A stretch of 64,000 bases of DNA from Phytohabitans houttuyneae (GCF_011764425.1 NZ_BLPF01000003.1:1550001-1614000), one strand, 5' to 3'. Counted from the stretch's first letter, positions 25,972-34,737 are shown. Numbers and translations: made by a program. Notes: a model not told the origin generated them from the sequence alone.

Positions 25972-26559
25972 TCACACGCTTCCGGCGGACGGGGCTTCGA
26001 AGGGATGCGCCCCGGTCAGCATGATCTTGCGAAGGTTGTCGAGGCAGCGGCGCCGCGTCGGGCCGATGCCGCCGACCGGCATGTCGAGCGCCGCGGAGAC
26101 CTCCGCGTACGACGGTGCCGGGTCGGCCATGAGCATCCGCAGCAGCGACTGGCAGCGCGGGCCGAGCCCCTTGAACGCCCGCCACAGCGCCGCGTCCCGC
26201 TCCTGCCGCAGCAGCGCCTCGTCCAGCGCGGCGGTGTCGCCGGCCAGCTGGTCCCACCCCTCGGCCGCGACCACCACCCGCGCGCGGCGCCGCAGCACCG
26301 CCAGGCACTCGCGCCGCATCGTGGTGGCCAGCCAGGAGCCGACCCGCGCCGGGTCGCGCAGCCCGTCGAGCGCCTCGACCAGCCGCAGCCACGTGGTCTG
26401 CACCGCGTCGGCGGCGTCGGCCTCGCTGAGCCGCATGCCGCGGGCCACGGACCAGAGGAGGCTGACGTAACGGTCGGTCAGCGCCGTCCACGCGTCATTG
26501 TCGCCACCCCGCACCCGCTCCACGAGATCGCGCGCATCCGCCTCGGCCAATGGGTCCAT
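25972..26559 (-). CDS. ECF-type RNA polymerase sigma factor
   Basis: 195 residues from ATG 26559, with GGGGGACGG upstream; a longer frame to 26742 has no support. Region 2 (about 15-85) contains RYVSLLWSVARGM...DAADAVQTTWLRLVEAL, and region 4 (about 125-190) has LGPRCQSLLRMLM followed by an HTH YAEVSAALDMPVGGIGPTRRRCLDNLRK. This is a compact ECF sigma lacking region 3. It is followed at once by the 163-residue gene and faces the CHAT gene, so it may drive the CHAT/S8 cassette; I could not identify its target promoter. Confidence 0.87.
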   Translation of the reverse strand: MDPLAEADARDLVERVRGGDNDAWTALTDRYVSLLWSVARGMRLSEADAADAVQTTWLRLVEALDGLRDPARVGSWLATTMRRECLAVLRRRARVVVAAEGWDQLAGDTAALDEALLRQERDAALWRAFKGLGPRCQSLLRMLMADPAPSYAEVSAALDMPVGGIGPTRRRCLDNLRKIMLTGAHPFEAPSAGSV

Positions 26560-26776
26560 CCCGTCCCCCGGATCGCCGGCCCCATTCTCGCGAACGGCCG
26601 ACCGGCAAGTCCACGACGCGCCCCTGGACGGTGCTGATTGGACGGGATCGATTTTGGCATCACGCAGACATGAGCGGCCCGCGCGTCCCGGTGATACGAC
26701 GTGTCCGGTGTGCGATAGTTCGCGCTTGTCTCTTTTATTCAAGACGCGACCGGTACGCGGCGGCCACGATGGGCCC

Positions 26777-27670
26777 GTGGAGACCTATCTGAGAAGGGCC
26801 GAGGAGTTTCTGGCCGGTACCGCGCGGCTCATCGACCGGCGCCGGTTCGACCTGGTGACCGGGCGGGGCGACGGCGCGGGTGTCCTCGCCGCGCTGGCCG
26901 GCTACCGCAACGCGGACGGCGGCTTCGGCTGGTCCGTCGAGCCGGACCTGCGCTCGCCGGAGAGCCAGCCGGCCGGTGCGCTGCACGCGTTCGAGGCGCT
27001 CGCCGAGGCGGGGACGGGCGGCGGCTTCGGCGGCCCGCTCTGCGACTGGCTCGACACGGTCACCTTCAGTGACGGCGGACTGCCGTTCGCGCTCCCCCTC
27101 ACCGTGCCGGCCGGCTCCTCGTGGGTCTGGACCGACGCCGACACCACCGCGTCGTCACCGCACATGACGTGCGCGGTCGCCGCGTCCGCGCACTGGGTCG
27201 CCGCCGTCGACCCGGCGGTGCGCGAGCATCCGTGGCTGGCCCGGGCCACGGCGTACTGCCAGGAGCGGATCGCCGCGCTGACCGAGGTGGGGCACGCCCT
27301 GGAGTACCGGTACATGCTGCTCTTCCTGGACGCGGCGCACGGCGCGTGGCCCGGCGCGGCGGCCGAGCTGCGCCGCCTGGTCGGCTTCCTGCCGGAGTCC
27401 GGCGTGCTGCCCGTGGCCGGCGGGATCGAGGGCGAGTCGATGCGCCCCCTGGACCTCGCGCCGCACCCCGGCCCGCTGCGCGACACGATGCCGGCGGACC
27501 TGATCGCCGCCGACCTCGCCCGCCTCGCGGACGGCCAGCAGGACGACGGCGGGTGGCGGGTCGACTTCGCGGCGGGTTCGCCGGCGGCGGCCCTCGAGTG
27601 GCGCGGCTACGCGACGGTGGCGGCGGTCAGGACGCTGGCCTCGGCGCCCCGGCTGGATCGTCGGGTTTGA
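26777..27670 (+). CDS. Alpha/alpha-toroid (prenyltransferase/squalene-cyclase-like) protein
   Basis: 297 residues from GTG, with CACGAT 6 nt upstream. Repeated segments such as YRNADGGFGWSVEPDL and QQDDGGWRVDF resemble the QW/terpene-cyclase toroid repeat, as in the prenyltransferase/squalene-oxidase repeat families. The DxDD motif of true cyclases is not visible. It may be a scaffold rather than an enzyme. It is divergent from the ECF sigma gene across a 217-bp gap that includes an AT-richer stretch near 26727, and its end overlaps a convergent methyltransferase by 44 nt. Confidence 0.6.
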   Translation: METYLRRAEEFLAGTARLIDRRRFDLVTGRGDGAGVLAALAGYRNADGGFGWSVEPDLRSPESQPAGALHAFEALAEAGTGGGFGGPLCDWLDTVTFSDGGLPFALPLTVPAGSSWVWTDADTTASSPHMTCAVAASAHWVAAVDPAVREHPWLARATAYCQERIAALTEVGHALEYRYMLLFLDAAHGAWPGAAAELRRLVGFLPESGVLPVAGGIEGESMRPLDLAPHPGPLRDTMPADLIAADLARLADGQQDDGGWRVDFAAGSPAAALEWRGYATVAAVRTLASAPRLDRRV

Positions 27671-28409
27671 CCGCTTCGATCAGAAACCTGCGGCTCCACG
27701 CCAGAAACCGTCCCTCCGCCTGGATCCGCTCGTGCACCGCGCGCAGCTGGTCGCGGTAGGCGTCGACGGTGAAGCCCGGCACCGTCCAGATCACCTTGCG
27801 CAGGAAGTGCACGACCGCGCCGACGTCGAAGAACTCCGCCCGCAGCGCCACCTCCCGCAGGTCGACCACGCGCAGCCCGGCGGCTTCGGCGGCGGCGACG
27901 GCGCGGCCCGTGTCGCGTGCGGTGCCGGCCGGCACGGGGCCCATCATCGCCACGGTGAGCTCGCGCATGGTGCCGTTGCCGATCTGCTGCGACAGGTACG
28001 TGCCGCCGGGCCGCAGCACCCGCGCGATCTCGTCCCACCGGGTCATCGTGGGGTGGCGGCTCACCACCAGGTCGAACGAGCCGTCGGGAAACGGCAGGTC
28101 CGCCTCGTCGGCCACCTCGTGCACCGTCGCGCCCAGCGGCGCGAGGTTGCGGCGGGCCACCGCCACGTTGGGCGGCCACGACTCGGTGGCGGCCAGGCGG
28201 GGTGGCGGCGTGGGGATGGTGGCGAGCACCTCGCCGCCGCCGGTCTGCACGTCGAGGCCGGCCTCCACCTCGGCCATGCGCCGCCCGACCAGCCGCGCGT
28301 ACCCCCAGGGCGGCCGCTCCTCGGTCGCCCGCCCGGCGAACCACGAGAAGTCCCAGCCCTCGACGGGCGCGGACGCCCCTTCCTCGACCAGCTCCTCGAA
28401 CGTGGACAT
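27627..28409 (-). CDS. Class I SAM-dependent methyltransferase
   Basis: 260 residues. It fits Methyltransf_11-like enzymes, with LDVQTGGGEVLATI as the SAM loop (Gly-rich but with Gln-Thr where many have GCGxG), an acidic ADEADLPFPDGSFDLVVSRH motif and VLRPGGTYLSQQ. The substrate is not evident. It lies 41 nt downstream of the CsoR-family repressor in the same direction, so it may be copper-controlled, an unusual partner. Confidence 0.75.
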   Translation of the reverse strand: MSTFEELVEEGASAPVEGWDFSWFAGRATEERPPWGYARLVGRRMAEVEAGLDVQTGGGEVLATIPTPPPRLAATESWPPNVAVARRNLAPLGATVHEVADEADLPFPDGSFDLVVSRHPTMTRWDEIARVLRPGGTYLSQQIGNGTMRELTVAMMGPVPAGTARDTGRAVAAAEAAGLRVVDLREVALRAEFFDVGAVVHFLRKVIWTVPGFTVDAYRDQLRAVHERIQAEGRFLAWSRRFLIEAVKPDDPAGAPRPAS

Positions 28410-28450
28410 CCACTCAGCCTGCCGCCGCCGGCCGGGCGGCGCCTCCGAAT

Positions 28451-28753
28451 TTACGAGCGGACGAGCCGCGCGATGGCGTCGGACGCCTCACGGATCTTCT
28501 CGTCGGCCTCCGCGCCACCGGCCTGCGCCGCCTGCGCCACGCAGTGGCTGAGGTGCTCTTCGAGCAGGCCGAGCGCGACCGACTGGAGTGCCTTCGTCAT
28601 CGCCGACACCTGGGTCAGGATGTCGATGCAGTACTTCTCCTCCTCGACCATGCGCTGCAGGCCGCGCGCCTGACCCTCGATGCGGCGCAGGCGCTTGAGG
28701 TAGTCGTCCTTCTGGTGGATGTATCCGTGGTGTGCGTGTGCGGTCTCGTCCAT
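28451..28753 (-). CDS. csoR: CsoR-family copper-sensing repressor
   Basis: 100 residues, all-helical DUF156 fold. Metal ligands Cys42, His67 and Cys71 reproduce the C-x24-H-x3-C spacing of Cu(I)-binding CsoR, and the N-terminal RLRRIEGQARGLQRMVEE is the family hallmark. A GGAGAGG site precedes the ATG. A TACCC/GGGGGGTA operator-like site lies upstream, overlapping the expected -35. No copper ATPase or chaperone gene is in the window, so targets beyond itself and the downstream methyltransferase are unknown. The His-rich N-terminus (HAHHGYIH) may also bind metal. Confidence 0.9.
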   Translation of the reverse strand: MDETAHAHHGYIHQKDDYLKRLRRIEGQARGLQRMVEEEKYCIDILTQVSAMTKALQSVALGLLEEHLSHCVAQAAQAGGAEADEKIREASDAIARLVRS

Positions 28754-28774
28754 GTCATCCTCTCCCGACCGCCC

Positions 28775-28808
28775 ATCCTACCCGCCAGATTTACCCTAGG
28801 GGGGTATA
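28775..28808 (-). promoter_or_regulatory. csoR promoter with CsoR-type operator
   Basis: The sequence TACCCTAGGGGGGTATA at 28792-28808 is the GC-tract pseudo-palindrome typical of CsoR operators. A TAGGAT -10 (minus strand, 28780-28775) lies 22 nt before the csoR start. The operator covers the expected -35, consistent with autorepression relieved by Cu(I). Confidence 0.65.
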
Positions 28809-28858
28809 GTAGGCGGCCGGACCGCGGGACGGTCCGGCCGCGTCGCCGAGGGGTGGGT

Positions 28859-29653
28859 TCAGCGGCTCAGGCGCTGGTAGCGCCGCACCGCCAGCGGGGC
28901 GAAGATCGCGATCAGCAGCGCCGGCCACACGAACGCCAGCAGCAGGGCGTGCTGCGCGACCCACGAGTCGCCGCCGGTGCCCGGGTTGCCGAACAGCTCG
29001 CGGCTGGCCGCCACCGTCGCGGAGAGCGGGTTCCAGGAGGCGACCGTCCCGAGCCAGTCGGGCATCAGCTCGGGAGCGACGTAGACGTTCGAGAGCGCGG
29101 TCAGCGGGAACGCGAGCGGAAACACGATCACCGAGACGGTGTCCGGGTTGGGGACGACCAGGCCGAGGAAGATGCCGACCCAGGTCAGCGCGAGCCGCAG
29201 CAGCAGGATCAGCCCGACCGCGGCGAGCGCGTCGACCACGCCGTTGCGCCACTGCCAGCCGACCAGCAGGCCGCACACGACGAGCGTCGTCATCTCCAGC
29301 AGCGCGCGGAGCAGGTCGGCGCCGCTGCGGCCGACCAGCAGCGCGGAGCGGGCCATGTCGATCGAGCGGAAGCGGTCGACGACGCCGCGGCTGACGTCGA
29401 CGGCGATGCCGGTGGCGGTCGCGCCGAGGCCGTACAGCATGGTCATGACGAACACGCCGGGCAGCAGGTACTCCCGGTAGCCGCCGCCGTCGGGGACGGA
29501 CATGCCGCTGCCGAAGACGTACCCGAAGACGAGTACGAACATGATCGGCAGGCTGAAGTAGATGACGATCTCCTCCGGGGCGCGCACGACGTGCGCCATG
29601 TTGCGGCGGGTCATCGTCCACCCGTCCGCGATCCCCCACCGCAGCGCGCTCAC
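28859..29653 (-). CDS. ABC-2 type exporter permease (DrrB-like)
   Basis: 264 residues with six predicted membrane helices. Motifs include the N-terminal RNMAHVVRAPEEIVIYFSLPIMFVL pattern split over the first helix, a GVVDRFRSIDMARSALL loop and a late NPLSATVAASRELF segment, as in daunorubicin-resistance DrrB proteins. The GTG start overlaps the ATPase stop as GTGA. It should form a homodimeric export pore with the ATPase encoded just upstream. Substrate unknown. Confidence 0.87.
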   Translation of the reverse strand: MSALRWGIADGWTMTRRNMAHVVRAPEEIVIYFSLPIMFVLVFGYVFGSGMSVPDGGGYREYLLPGVFVMTMLYGLGATATGIAVDVSRGVVDRFRSIDMARSALLVGRSGADLLRALLEMTTLVVCGLLVGWQWRNGVVDALAAVGLILLLRLALTWVGIFLGLVVPNPDTVSVIVFPLAFPLTALSNVYVAPELMPDWLGTVASWNPLSATVAASRELFGNPGTGGDSWVAQHALLLAFVWPALLIAIFAPLAVRRYQRLSR

Positions 29654-30615
29654 CGCGACACCTCCTGCCCCGCCGGGTGGCCGGTGATCTGCAGGAACGC
29701 CTCGTCGAGCGTGGGCCGGCGCACGCCGATGTCCTCCACGGTGATCCGCGCGGCCTGGAGCACCCGCATCACCTCGGCGAGGGCGGCGACGCGGTCCGCG
29801 ACCGGTGCGCTCACCGTGCGTACATCATCGTCCACCTGCGGCGGCGCGGCGGTGGCCTGGCCGACGAGCCGGGCCGCCTCCCCCAGGTCCGCCGCGTCCC
29901 GCACGACCACCTCGATGCGGTCCGCGCCGATCTTCCGCTTGAGCTCGTCGGACGTCCCCTCGGCCACCACGCGCCCGTGGTCGACCACCGAGATGCGGTC
30001 GGCGAGCTGGTCGGCCTCCTCCAGGTACTGGGTCGTGAGCAGCACCGTCGTCCCACCCCCGACCAGCTCGCGCACCGCGTCCCACAGCTGGTTGCGGCTG
30101 CGCGGGTCGAGGCCGGTGGTGGGCTCGTCGAGGAAGAGCACCTGCGGGGTGCGGATGAGGCTGGCCGCGAGGTCGAGGCGCCGCCGCATGCCGCCCGAGA
30201 AGTCCTTGGCCGACTTGTCCGCCGCCTCCACCAGCCCGAACCGCTCCAGCAGCTCGTCCGCCCGCCGCTTGGCCGCGCGCGGTCGCAGGTGGTGCAGGCG
30301 GCCGAAGAGGACCAGGTTCTGGCGGCCGGAGAGGATGTCGTCCACGGCCGCGTACTGCCCGGTGAGGCCGATCGCGCCGCGCACCCGGCTGGGCTCGCGG
30401 GCCACGTCGTGGCCGGCCACCCACGCCCGGCCGCTGTCGAGGCGCACCAGCGTGGAGAGGACCCGCACCGCGGTGGTCTTGCCCGCGCCGTTCGGGCCGA
30501 GGATGCCGCACACGGTGCCGGCCGGCACCGTGAGGTCGAAGCCGTCGAGGGCGGCGGTCGCGCCGTACCGCTTGCGCAGGTCCTCCGCCACCACCGCGGG
30601 AGTCGTCGTCGTCAT
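29650..30615 (-). CDS. ABC exporter ATPase (DrrA-like)
   Basis: 321 residues from ATG 30615. Walker A GPNGAGKTT, Q-loop in GLTGQYAAVDD, signature FSGGMRRRLD, Walker B VLFLDEPTTGLDP and a switch region TQYLEE are intact. The C-terminal about 90 residues match the DrrA-type DUF4162 accessory region. The start is preceded by three 11-bp direct repeats of SARP-box type, and the SARP regulator gene lies just upstream in the same direction. That suggests direct control of drug export by that regulator. Confidence 0.9.
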   Translation of the reverse strand: MTTTTPAVVAEDLRKRYGATAALDGFDLTVPAGTVCGILGPNGAGKTTAVRVLSTLVRLDSGRAWVAGHDVAREPSRVRGAIGLTGQYAAVDDILSGRQNLVLFGRLHHLRPRAAKRRADELLERFGLVEAADKSAKDFSGGMRRRLDLAASLIRTPQVLFLDEPTTGLDPRSRNQLWDAVRELVGGGTTVLLTTQYLEEADQLADRISVVDHGRVVAEGTSDELKRKIGADRIEVVVRDAADLGEAARLVGQATAAPPQVDDDVRTVSAPVADRVAALAEVMRVLQAARITVEDIGVRRPTLDEAFLQITGHPAGQEVSR

Positions 30616-30635
30616 GCCGGCCACCGTCCCGCCGG

Positions 30636-30679
30636 CCGCTGACCGCCCACGCACCGCCCGCTGACCGCCCGGTCAGCGC
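30636..30679 (-). promoter_or_regulatory. Tandem 11-bp direct repeats, candidate SARP-binding site
   Basis: Three consecutive 11-mers on the plus strand read CCGCTGACCGC (30636-30646), CCACGCACCGC (30647-30657) and CCGCTGACCGC (30658-30668). The next 11 bases form an inverted copy, so 30659-30678 is also an 8-bp-arm palindrome. In gene orientation the heptamer GCGGTCA/GCGGTGC recurs at exactly 11-bp steps, the spacing used by SARP regulators. It ends 20 nt before the ABC ATPase ATG. Confidence 0.6.
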
Positions 30680-30794
30680 GCCGCCGGCGGTGGCCGGGCC
30701 GGCGCGCCGACGGCGCCCCCGAACCCGCGTGATCATGGCGATGCGGCGCCCCGCGCGGAGTCGGAGCGCCAAGCCACCCCGAGGAAGGCCCGCT

Positions 30795-33700
30795 CTACGA
30801 CGGGTGACCGGCCAGCAGCGCCAAAGCCTCGTCGCGGGACAAGGCCGCGGCGCGGTCGAAGGCCGGCACCGACGGGGCGCGGGCGCGGGTCTCGTCGTGC
30901 GGAAGCGCCTGCACCGCCGCCGCGGCGCCGAGCAGCACCGACGCCTCATCCGGCGGGGAGAGCGCGACAAGTCCCTCGATCGCGTCGACCGCCACCGGCA
31001 TCGCGCGGACGCCGGTGGTCGCGGCGAGCGCCCGGCGGTACCAGTCTCGGGCCGCCGCCTCGTCCCCCTCGGCCTGTGCGATCCGGCCCTGGGCCACCAG
31101 CAGGCCGAAGCGGGTCGCGTCCGCGCTGAACCATCCGGTCGGGCACTCCGCCAGTGCCTGCGCGCACCACCGCCGCGCCGTGGCCAGGTCGCCGCCGCGG
31201 CGCGCCACCTCGGCGAGCCCCAGGTGGGCGGCGGCGACCATCTCGGTGGCGCCGGAGCGCCGGGCCAGCGTCGCCGAACGCTCGTAGTCGGCGCGCGCCC
31301 GCTCCAGCTCGCCGGCCGCGACCCGCCCGTCGCCGCGGGTGCGCAGCAGGTCGGCCATGTCCACTGTGGAGCCCAGCTCCTCGGCCAGGCGCAGTGCCTC
31401 GTCCATCGGCGCCGCGGCGGCCGCGTGGTCGCCGCGCCCGTCCGCGAACTCGGCCGTCGCCGCGAGCGCCAGCATCATGCCCCACCGCTCGCCGATCGCC
31501 CGGAAGCCGGCCAGCGCGCCCTCGATCTCCCGCGCGGCCTCGTCCACCCGCTGCCGGAACAGCTGCATGAGGCCCGAGCCGATCGCGCCCAACGCGTGGA
31601 TCCACGGGTCGTCGCCGAAGATCGGACCCCACCGCCGCACCATCTCCGGCATGGTGAGCGGGCCCTCGTCGGGCGGGCCGGTGGCCATCGCCGAGAGGTA
31701 CAGCAGAAATGGCTGCCGCGGCGGTCTGCCCAGCGCGGGGATGATGTGCTCGGTCGCCCACGGGCGCAGCGGCACGTCGGCGGCGCCGCCGAGGTGGGCG
31801 GTGATCGCGCAGATCGCGTACTCCTCGGCCATGCCCTCCGGCTGCTCGCCCACCGCGGCCAGCAACCGCGCCGCGAGCACCGCGCCCTCGGTGCGCAGGC
31901 CGCGCATCCACCAGTAGAACGAGAGCGCGGAGAGCAGCCGCAGCGCGGTGATGGGGTCGTCGTCGACCGACCGGGCCAGCGCGGTACGCAGGTTGTCCCG
32001 CTCGGCGTCCAGGCGGCGCAGCCACTCCAGCTGCTCGGCGCGGCGCAGGTGCGGGTCGGCCTCGCGGGCCAGCTCCAGGAAGTAGGCGGTGTGCCTCGCC
32101 CGCACGCCGGCGACCTCCCCGGCCTCCGCGAGCCGCTCGGCGCAGAAGGCGCGCACGGTCTCCAGCATCCGGTACCGCCCACCGGCGGCCACCACCAGCG
32201 ACTTGTCCACCAGGCTGGCCAGCACGTCGAGGTCGGCGCCGCACACCCGCTCCGCGGCGTCCAATGTGGCGCCGCCGGAGAAGACGGTGAGCCGGCGGGC
32301 GAGCGCCCGCTCCGCCTCGTCGAGCAGGTCCCAGCTCCACTCGACCACCGCGCGGAGGGTCTGGTGGCGGGGCTGCGCCGCGCGGCTGCCGCGGCTGAGC
32401 AGGCGGAAGCGGTCGTCGAGGCGGACCGCGAGGTCCGCGACGGGCAGCGCCCGCAGGCGCGCCGCGGCCAGCTCGATCGCGAGTGGCAACCCGTCGAGGG
32501 TACGGACGACGCGCAGCACATCCTCCACAGTGGAGTCGTCGACGGCGAACCCGGGCACGGCGTCGGCCGCCCGGTCGGCGAACAGGCGCACGGCCGGGTA
32601 CGTGCCGGCGTCCCGCGGCGCCTCGTCGGGCGGGACGGCCAGCCCGAGGACCGGGCAGAGCGCCTCGCCGGTGATGCCCAGCGGCTCGCGGCTGGTGGCC
32701 AGCACCCGCACGCCCGGCGCGGCGGCGAGGATGCGCGCGGCCAGCTGGGCCGCCTCGGCGATGACGTGTTCGCAGTTGTCGAGCACGACGAGCAGCCGGC
32801 GGTCGGCGAGCGCCGCGACAAGCCGCTCGGTCGCGTCCCGCGGGTCGGCCGAGCCGCGCAGGCCGGCCTCGCGCAGGCCGAGCGCGCCGAGCACGGCGAG
32901 GGCCACGTCGTCGTCGGGGCCGGCCTCGCTCGCGGGGTGAACAGGGTGCTCGGCGCCGTCGGGCAGCCTCGGGGGCCGCAGCGCGGCGAGCTCGACGAAG
33001 CACACCTCGCCGTCCTGCGCCCCCGCCGCCTCGACCGCGAGCCGCGTCTTGCCCGCGCCGCCCGGCCCGTGCAGCGTCACCAGCCGCGCCTCCCCGAGCA
33101 GCTTGCCCACCCGGCGCAGCTCCTCCTCGCGCCCCACGAAGCTGGTCAGCTGACCCGGCAGCCGCGCCACCTGGTCGCGCCCCACAAACCCGGCCGGCCG
33201 CGCCACCTCGTCGCGCAGGATGGCCACGTGCAGCGCGGCCATCTCCGGCGACGGGTCGGTGCCCAGCTCCTCGGCGAAGACGTGGCGCGCGTCCTCGTAG
33301 GCGGCCAGCGCCTCGCCCGGCCGCCCCGCCGCGTACAGGGCGCGCATCAGCAGCGCCCGCGGGCGCTCCCGCAGCGGGTGGGCCGCCACGACGTCGCGCA
33401 GCTCGGCGACCAGCTGGCCGGAGGACGCCCCGAGCCCCAGCTCCGCCTCGACCCGGTCTTCGACGGCGCCGAGCCGCAGCTCGTCGAGGCGGGACGCGCG
33501 ACCGGCCGCGTACGGCGCGTCGGCCAGCGCCGGCCCCCGCCACAGGCCCAGGCCCTCCCGCAGCGCCGCGGCCGCACCGGCCAGGTCGCCGGCGACGAGC
33601 GCCCGCTGCCCCTCGGCGGCCAGCCGCGTGAAGCGGTGCACGTCGACGTCGTCGGGCTCGACCGCGAGCCGGTAGCCGGCGGTGTGGTGCTCGATCGGCG

Positions 33701-33932
33701 CGTACTCCCCGAGCGCCTGGCGCAGCCGCGACACCTGCGACTGGAGTGCGTTCGCCGCGCCGGCGGGCGGGTTGTCGCCGTAGAGGCCGTCGATCAGCCG
33801 CTCGGCGGGCACGATCCGCCCGGCGTCGAGCAGGAGCAGCACGAGCAGCGCGCGGGCCCGCGGGCCACCGGCGGGAACCTCGACCCCACCGGCGCCGCGC
33901 ACCTGTGTCGCGCCGAGCACCCCGTACCGCAT
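30795..33932 (-). CDS. SARP/AfsR-type regulator with NB-ARC and TPR domains
   Basis: 1045 residues. Residues 1-95 are an OmpR-like winged HTH (RALLVLLLLDAGRIVPAERL), and 96-245 a bacterial transcriptional activation (BTAD) TPR domain ending in GTDPSPEM. An NB-ARC NTPase has its P-loop GPGGAGKT at 289-296, Walker B LLVVLDNCEHV, LATSREPLG and GLPLAIELAAARL. The last about 400 residues are TPR-like. This is the AfsR/large-SARP layout that activates antibiotic or efflux genes in response to an unknown signal. It lies 179 bp before the DrrAB pair in the same direction, with 11-bp repeats between. GGGGAGGA precedes the ATG. Confidence 0.9.
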   Translation of the reverse strand: MRYGVLGATQVRGAGGVEVPAGGPRARALLVLLLLDAGRIVPAERLIDGLYGDNPPAGAANALQSQVSRLRQALGEYAPIEHHTAGYRLAVEPDDVDVHRFTRLAAEGQRALVAGDLAGAAAALREGLGLWRGPALADAPYAAGRASRLDELRLGAVEDRVEAELGLGASSGQLVAELRDVVAAHPLRERPRALLMRALYAAGRPGEALAAYEDARHVFAEELGTDPSPEMAALHVAILRDEVARPAGFVGRDQVARLPGQLTSFVGREEELRRVGKLLGEARLVTLHGPGGAGKTRLAVEAAGAQDGEVCFVELAALRPPRLPDGAEHPVHPASEAGPDDDVALAVLGALGLREAGLRGSADPRDATERLVAALADRRLLVVLDNCEHVIAEAAQLAARILAAAPGVRVLATSREPLGITGEALCPVLGLAVPPDEAPRDAGTYPAVRLFADRAADAVPGFAVDDSTVEDVLRVVRTLDGLPLAIELAAARLRALPVADLAVRLDDRFRLLSRGSRAAQPRHQTLRAVVEWSWDLLDEAERALARRLTVFSGGATLDAAERVCGADLDVLASLVDKSLVVAAGGRYRMLETVRAFCAERLAEAGEVAGVRARHTAYFLELAREADPHLRRAEQLEWLRRLDAERDNLRTALARSVDDDPITALRLLSALSFYWWMRGLRTEGAVLAARLLAAVGEQPEGMAEEYAICAITAHLGGAADVPLRPWATEHIIPALGRPPRQPFLLYLSAMATGPPDEGPLTMPEMVRRWGPIFGDDPWIHALGAIGSGLMQLFRQRVDEAAREIEGALAGFRAIGERWGMMLALAATAEFADGRGDHAAAAAPMDEALRLAEELGSTVDMADLLRTRGDGRVAAGELERARADYERSATLARRSGATEMVAAAHLGLAEVARRGGDLATARRWCAQALAECPTGWFSADATRFGLLVAQGRIAQAEGDEAAARDWYRRALAATTGVRAMPVAVDAIEGLVALSPPDEASVLLGAAAAVQALPHDETRARAPSVPAFDRAAALSRDEALALLAGHPS

Positions 33933-33992
33933 CCGTACATCCTCCCCACCGCGCCCGGGCGCCGCCGGACCCGGGCGGGGTGGGGGTGGCGG

Positions 33993-34193
33993 TCAGCAGC
34001 GGTTGGGGTTCTCCGCCGGGCCGGCGGCGTCGATCTCGGCCTTGACGAGCTCGAAGTGGCCGCCGCCGGCGAGGTCGTAGGAGAGCCGGTCCGCCGGGCC
34101 GCGCCGGTTGCGGTAGTGGTCGAGGACGCGGTCGCCGGGGGTACCGGCCGTGGGCTCGTGGCCGGACTCGGGCGGGACATGGAAGTCCGTCAT
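33993..34193 (-). CDS. Small hypothetical protein upstream of SARP gene
   Basis: 66 residues from ATG 34193, which has TAGCGT 7 nt upstream; a GTG at 34202 is an alternative. It is hydrophilic, with no signal or membrane helix, a basic middle (LDHYRNRRGPADRLSYDLAGG) and a C-terminal Cys. No family recognised. It lies 60 bp before the SARP gene in the same direction and could share its transcript. It ends in NPNRC; a peptide precursor role cannot be excluded, but no leader-like motif or modifying enzyme is nearby. Confidence 0.45.
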   Translation of the reverse strand: MTDFHVPPESGHEPTAGTPGDRVLDHYRNRRGPADRLSYDLAGGGHFELVKAEIDAAGPAENPNRC

Positions 34194-34266
34194 GGCCTTC
34201 ACGCTAGGAAAGCGCCTGTCCGGTGATATCCCCGGAACGTGCCACCCCGGCCTTGTCGCACAAGGC

Positions 34267-34737
34267 TCAGAAGAGGGCGGCCTGGAGCGCGCCTTCGAGC
34301 GTGAGCAGGTGGCGCTTGGCGGGCAGGCCGCCCGCGTACCCGGTGAGCGAACCGTCCGCGCCCATCACCCGGTGGCACGGGCGGACGACGAGCAGCGGGT
34401 TCGCGCCGACCGCGGCCGCCACGGCGCGAATGCGGTCGCGGGGTGCGCCGACCCGCTCGGCCAGCGCGCCGTACGTGAGCGTGTGCCCGTACGGGATGCC
34501 GGAAAGCGCCGCCCACACCCGCTCCTGGAACGGCGTCCCGACGGTGCGCACCGGCAGGTCGAACGCGTGCCGCTCGCCGGCGAGGTACGCGCGCAGCTGG
34601 TCGCTCGCGTCGGGCAGCGCGCCGGGCCGCCACGAGGGGTCCGGCCGGCCGAAGCGGACGGTGGTCAGCGCGCCGTCCGAGGCTGCCAGTAGAAGGGCTC
34701 CGACGGGCGTTTCGAGGGTCGCGAACACAGTGGACAT
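34267..34737 (-). CDS. ogt: Methylated-DNA-[protein]-cysteine S-methyltransferase
   Basis: 156 residues, normal length for the Ogt class. The acceptor Cys121 is in the invariant PCHRV motif (VVRPCHRVMG), preceded by TPFQERVWAALSGIPYG and the DNA-binding helix YGALAERVG, and followed by GYAGGLPAKRHLLTLE. It transfers the alkyl group from O6-alkylguanine to itself. The ATG has CAGATT 6 nt upstream. It is divergent from the Tat-amidase gene across 133 bp. Confidence 0.94.
   Translation of the reverse strand: MSTVFATLETPVGALLLAASDGALTTVRFGRPDPSWRPGALPDASDQLRAYLAGERHAFDLPVRTVGTPFQERVWAALSGIPYGHTLTYGALAERVGAPRDRIRAVAAAVGANPLLVVRPCHRVMGADGSLTGYAGGLPAKRHLLTLEGALQAALF

Noticed and set aside
30690-34226. 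A 1178-residue plus-strand frame opposite the SARP gene
   Set aside because: Low-complexity composition typical of antisense frames; the minus strand has complete SARP/NB-ARC motifs.
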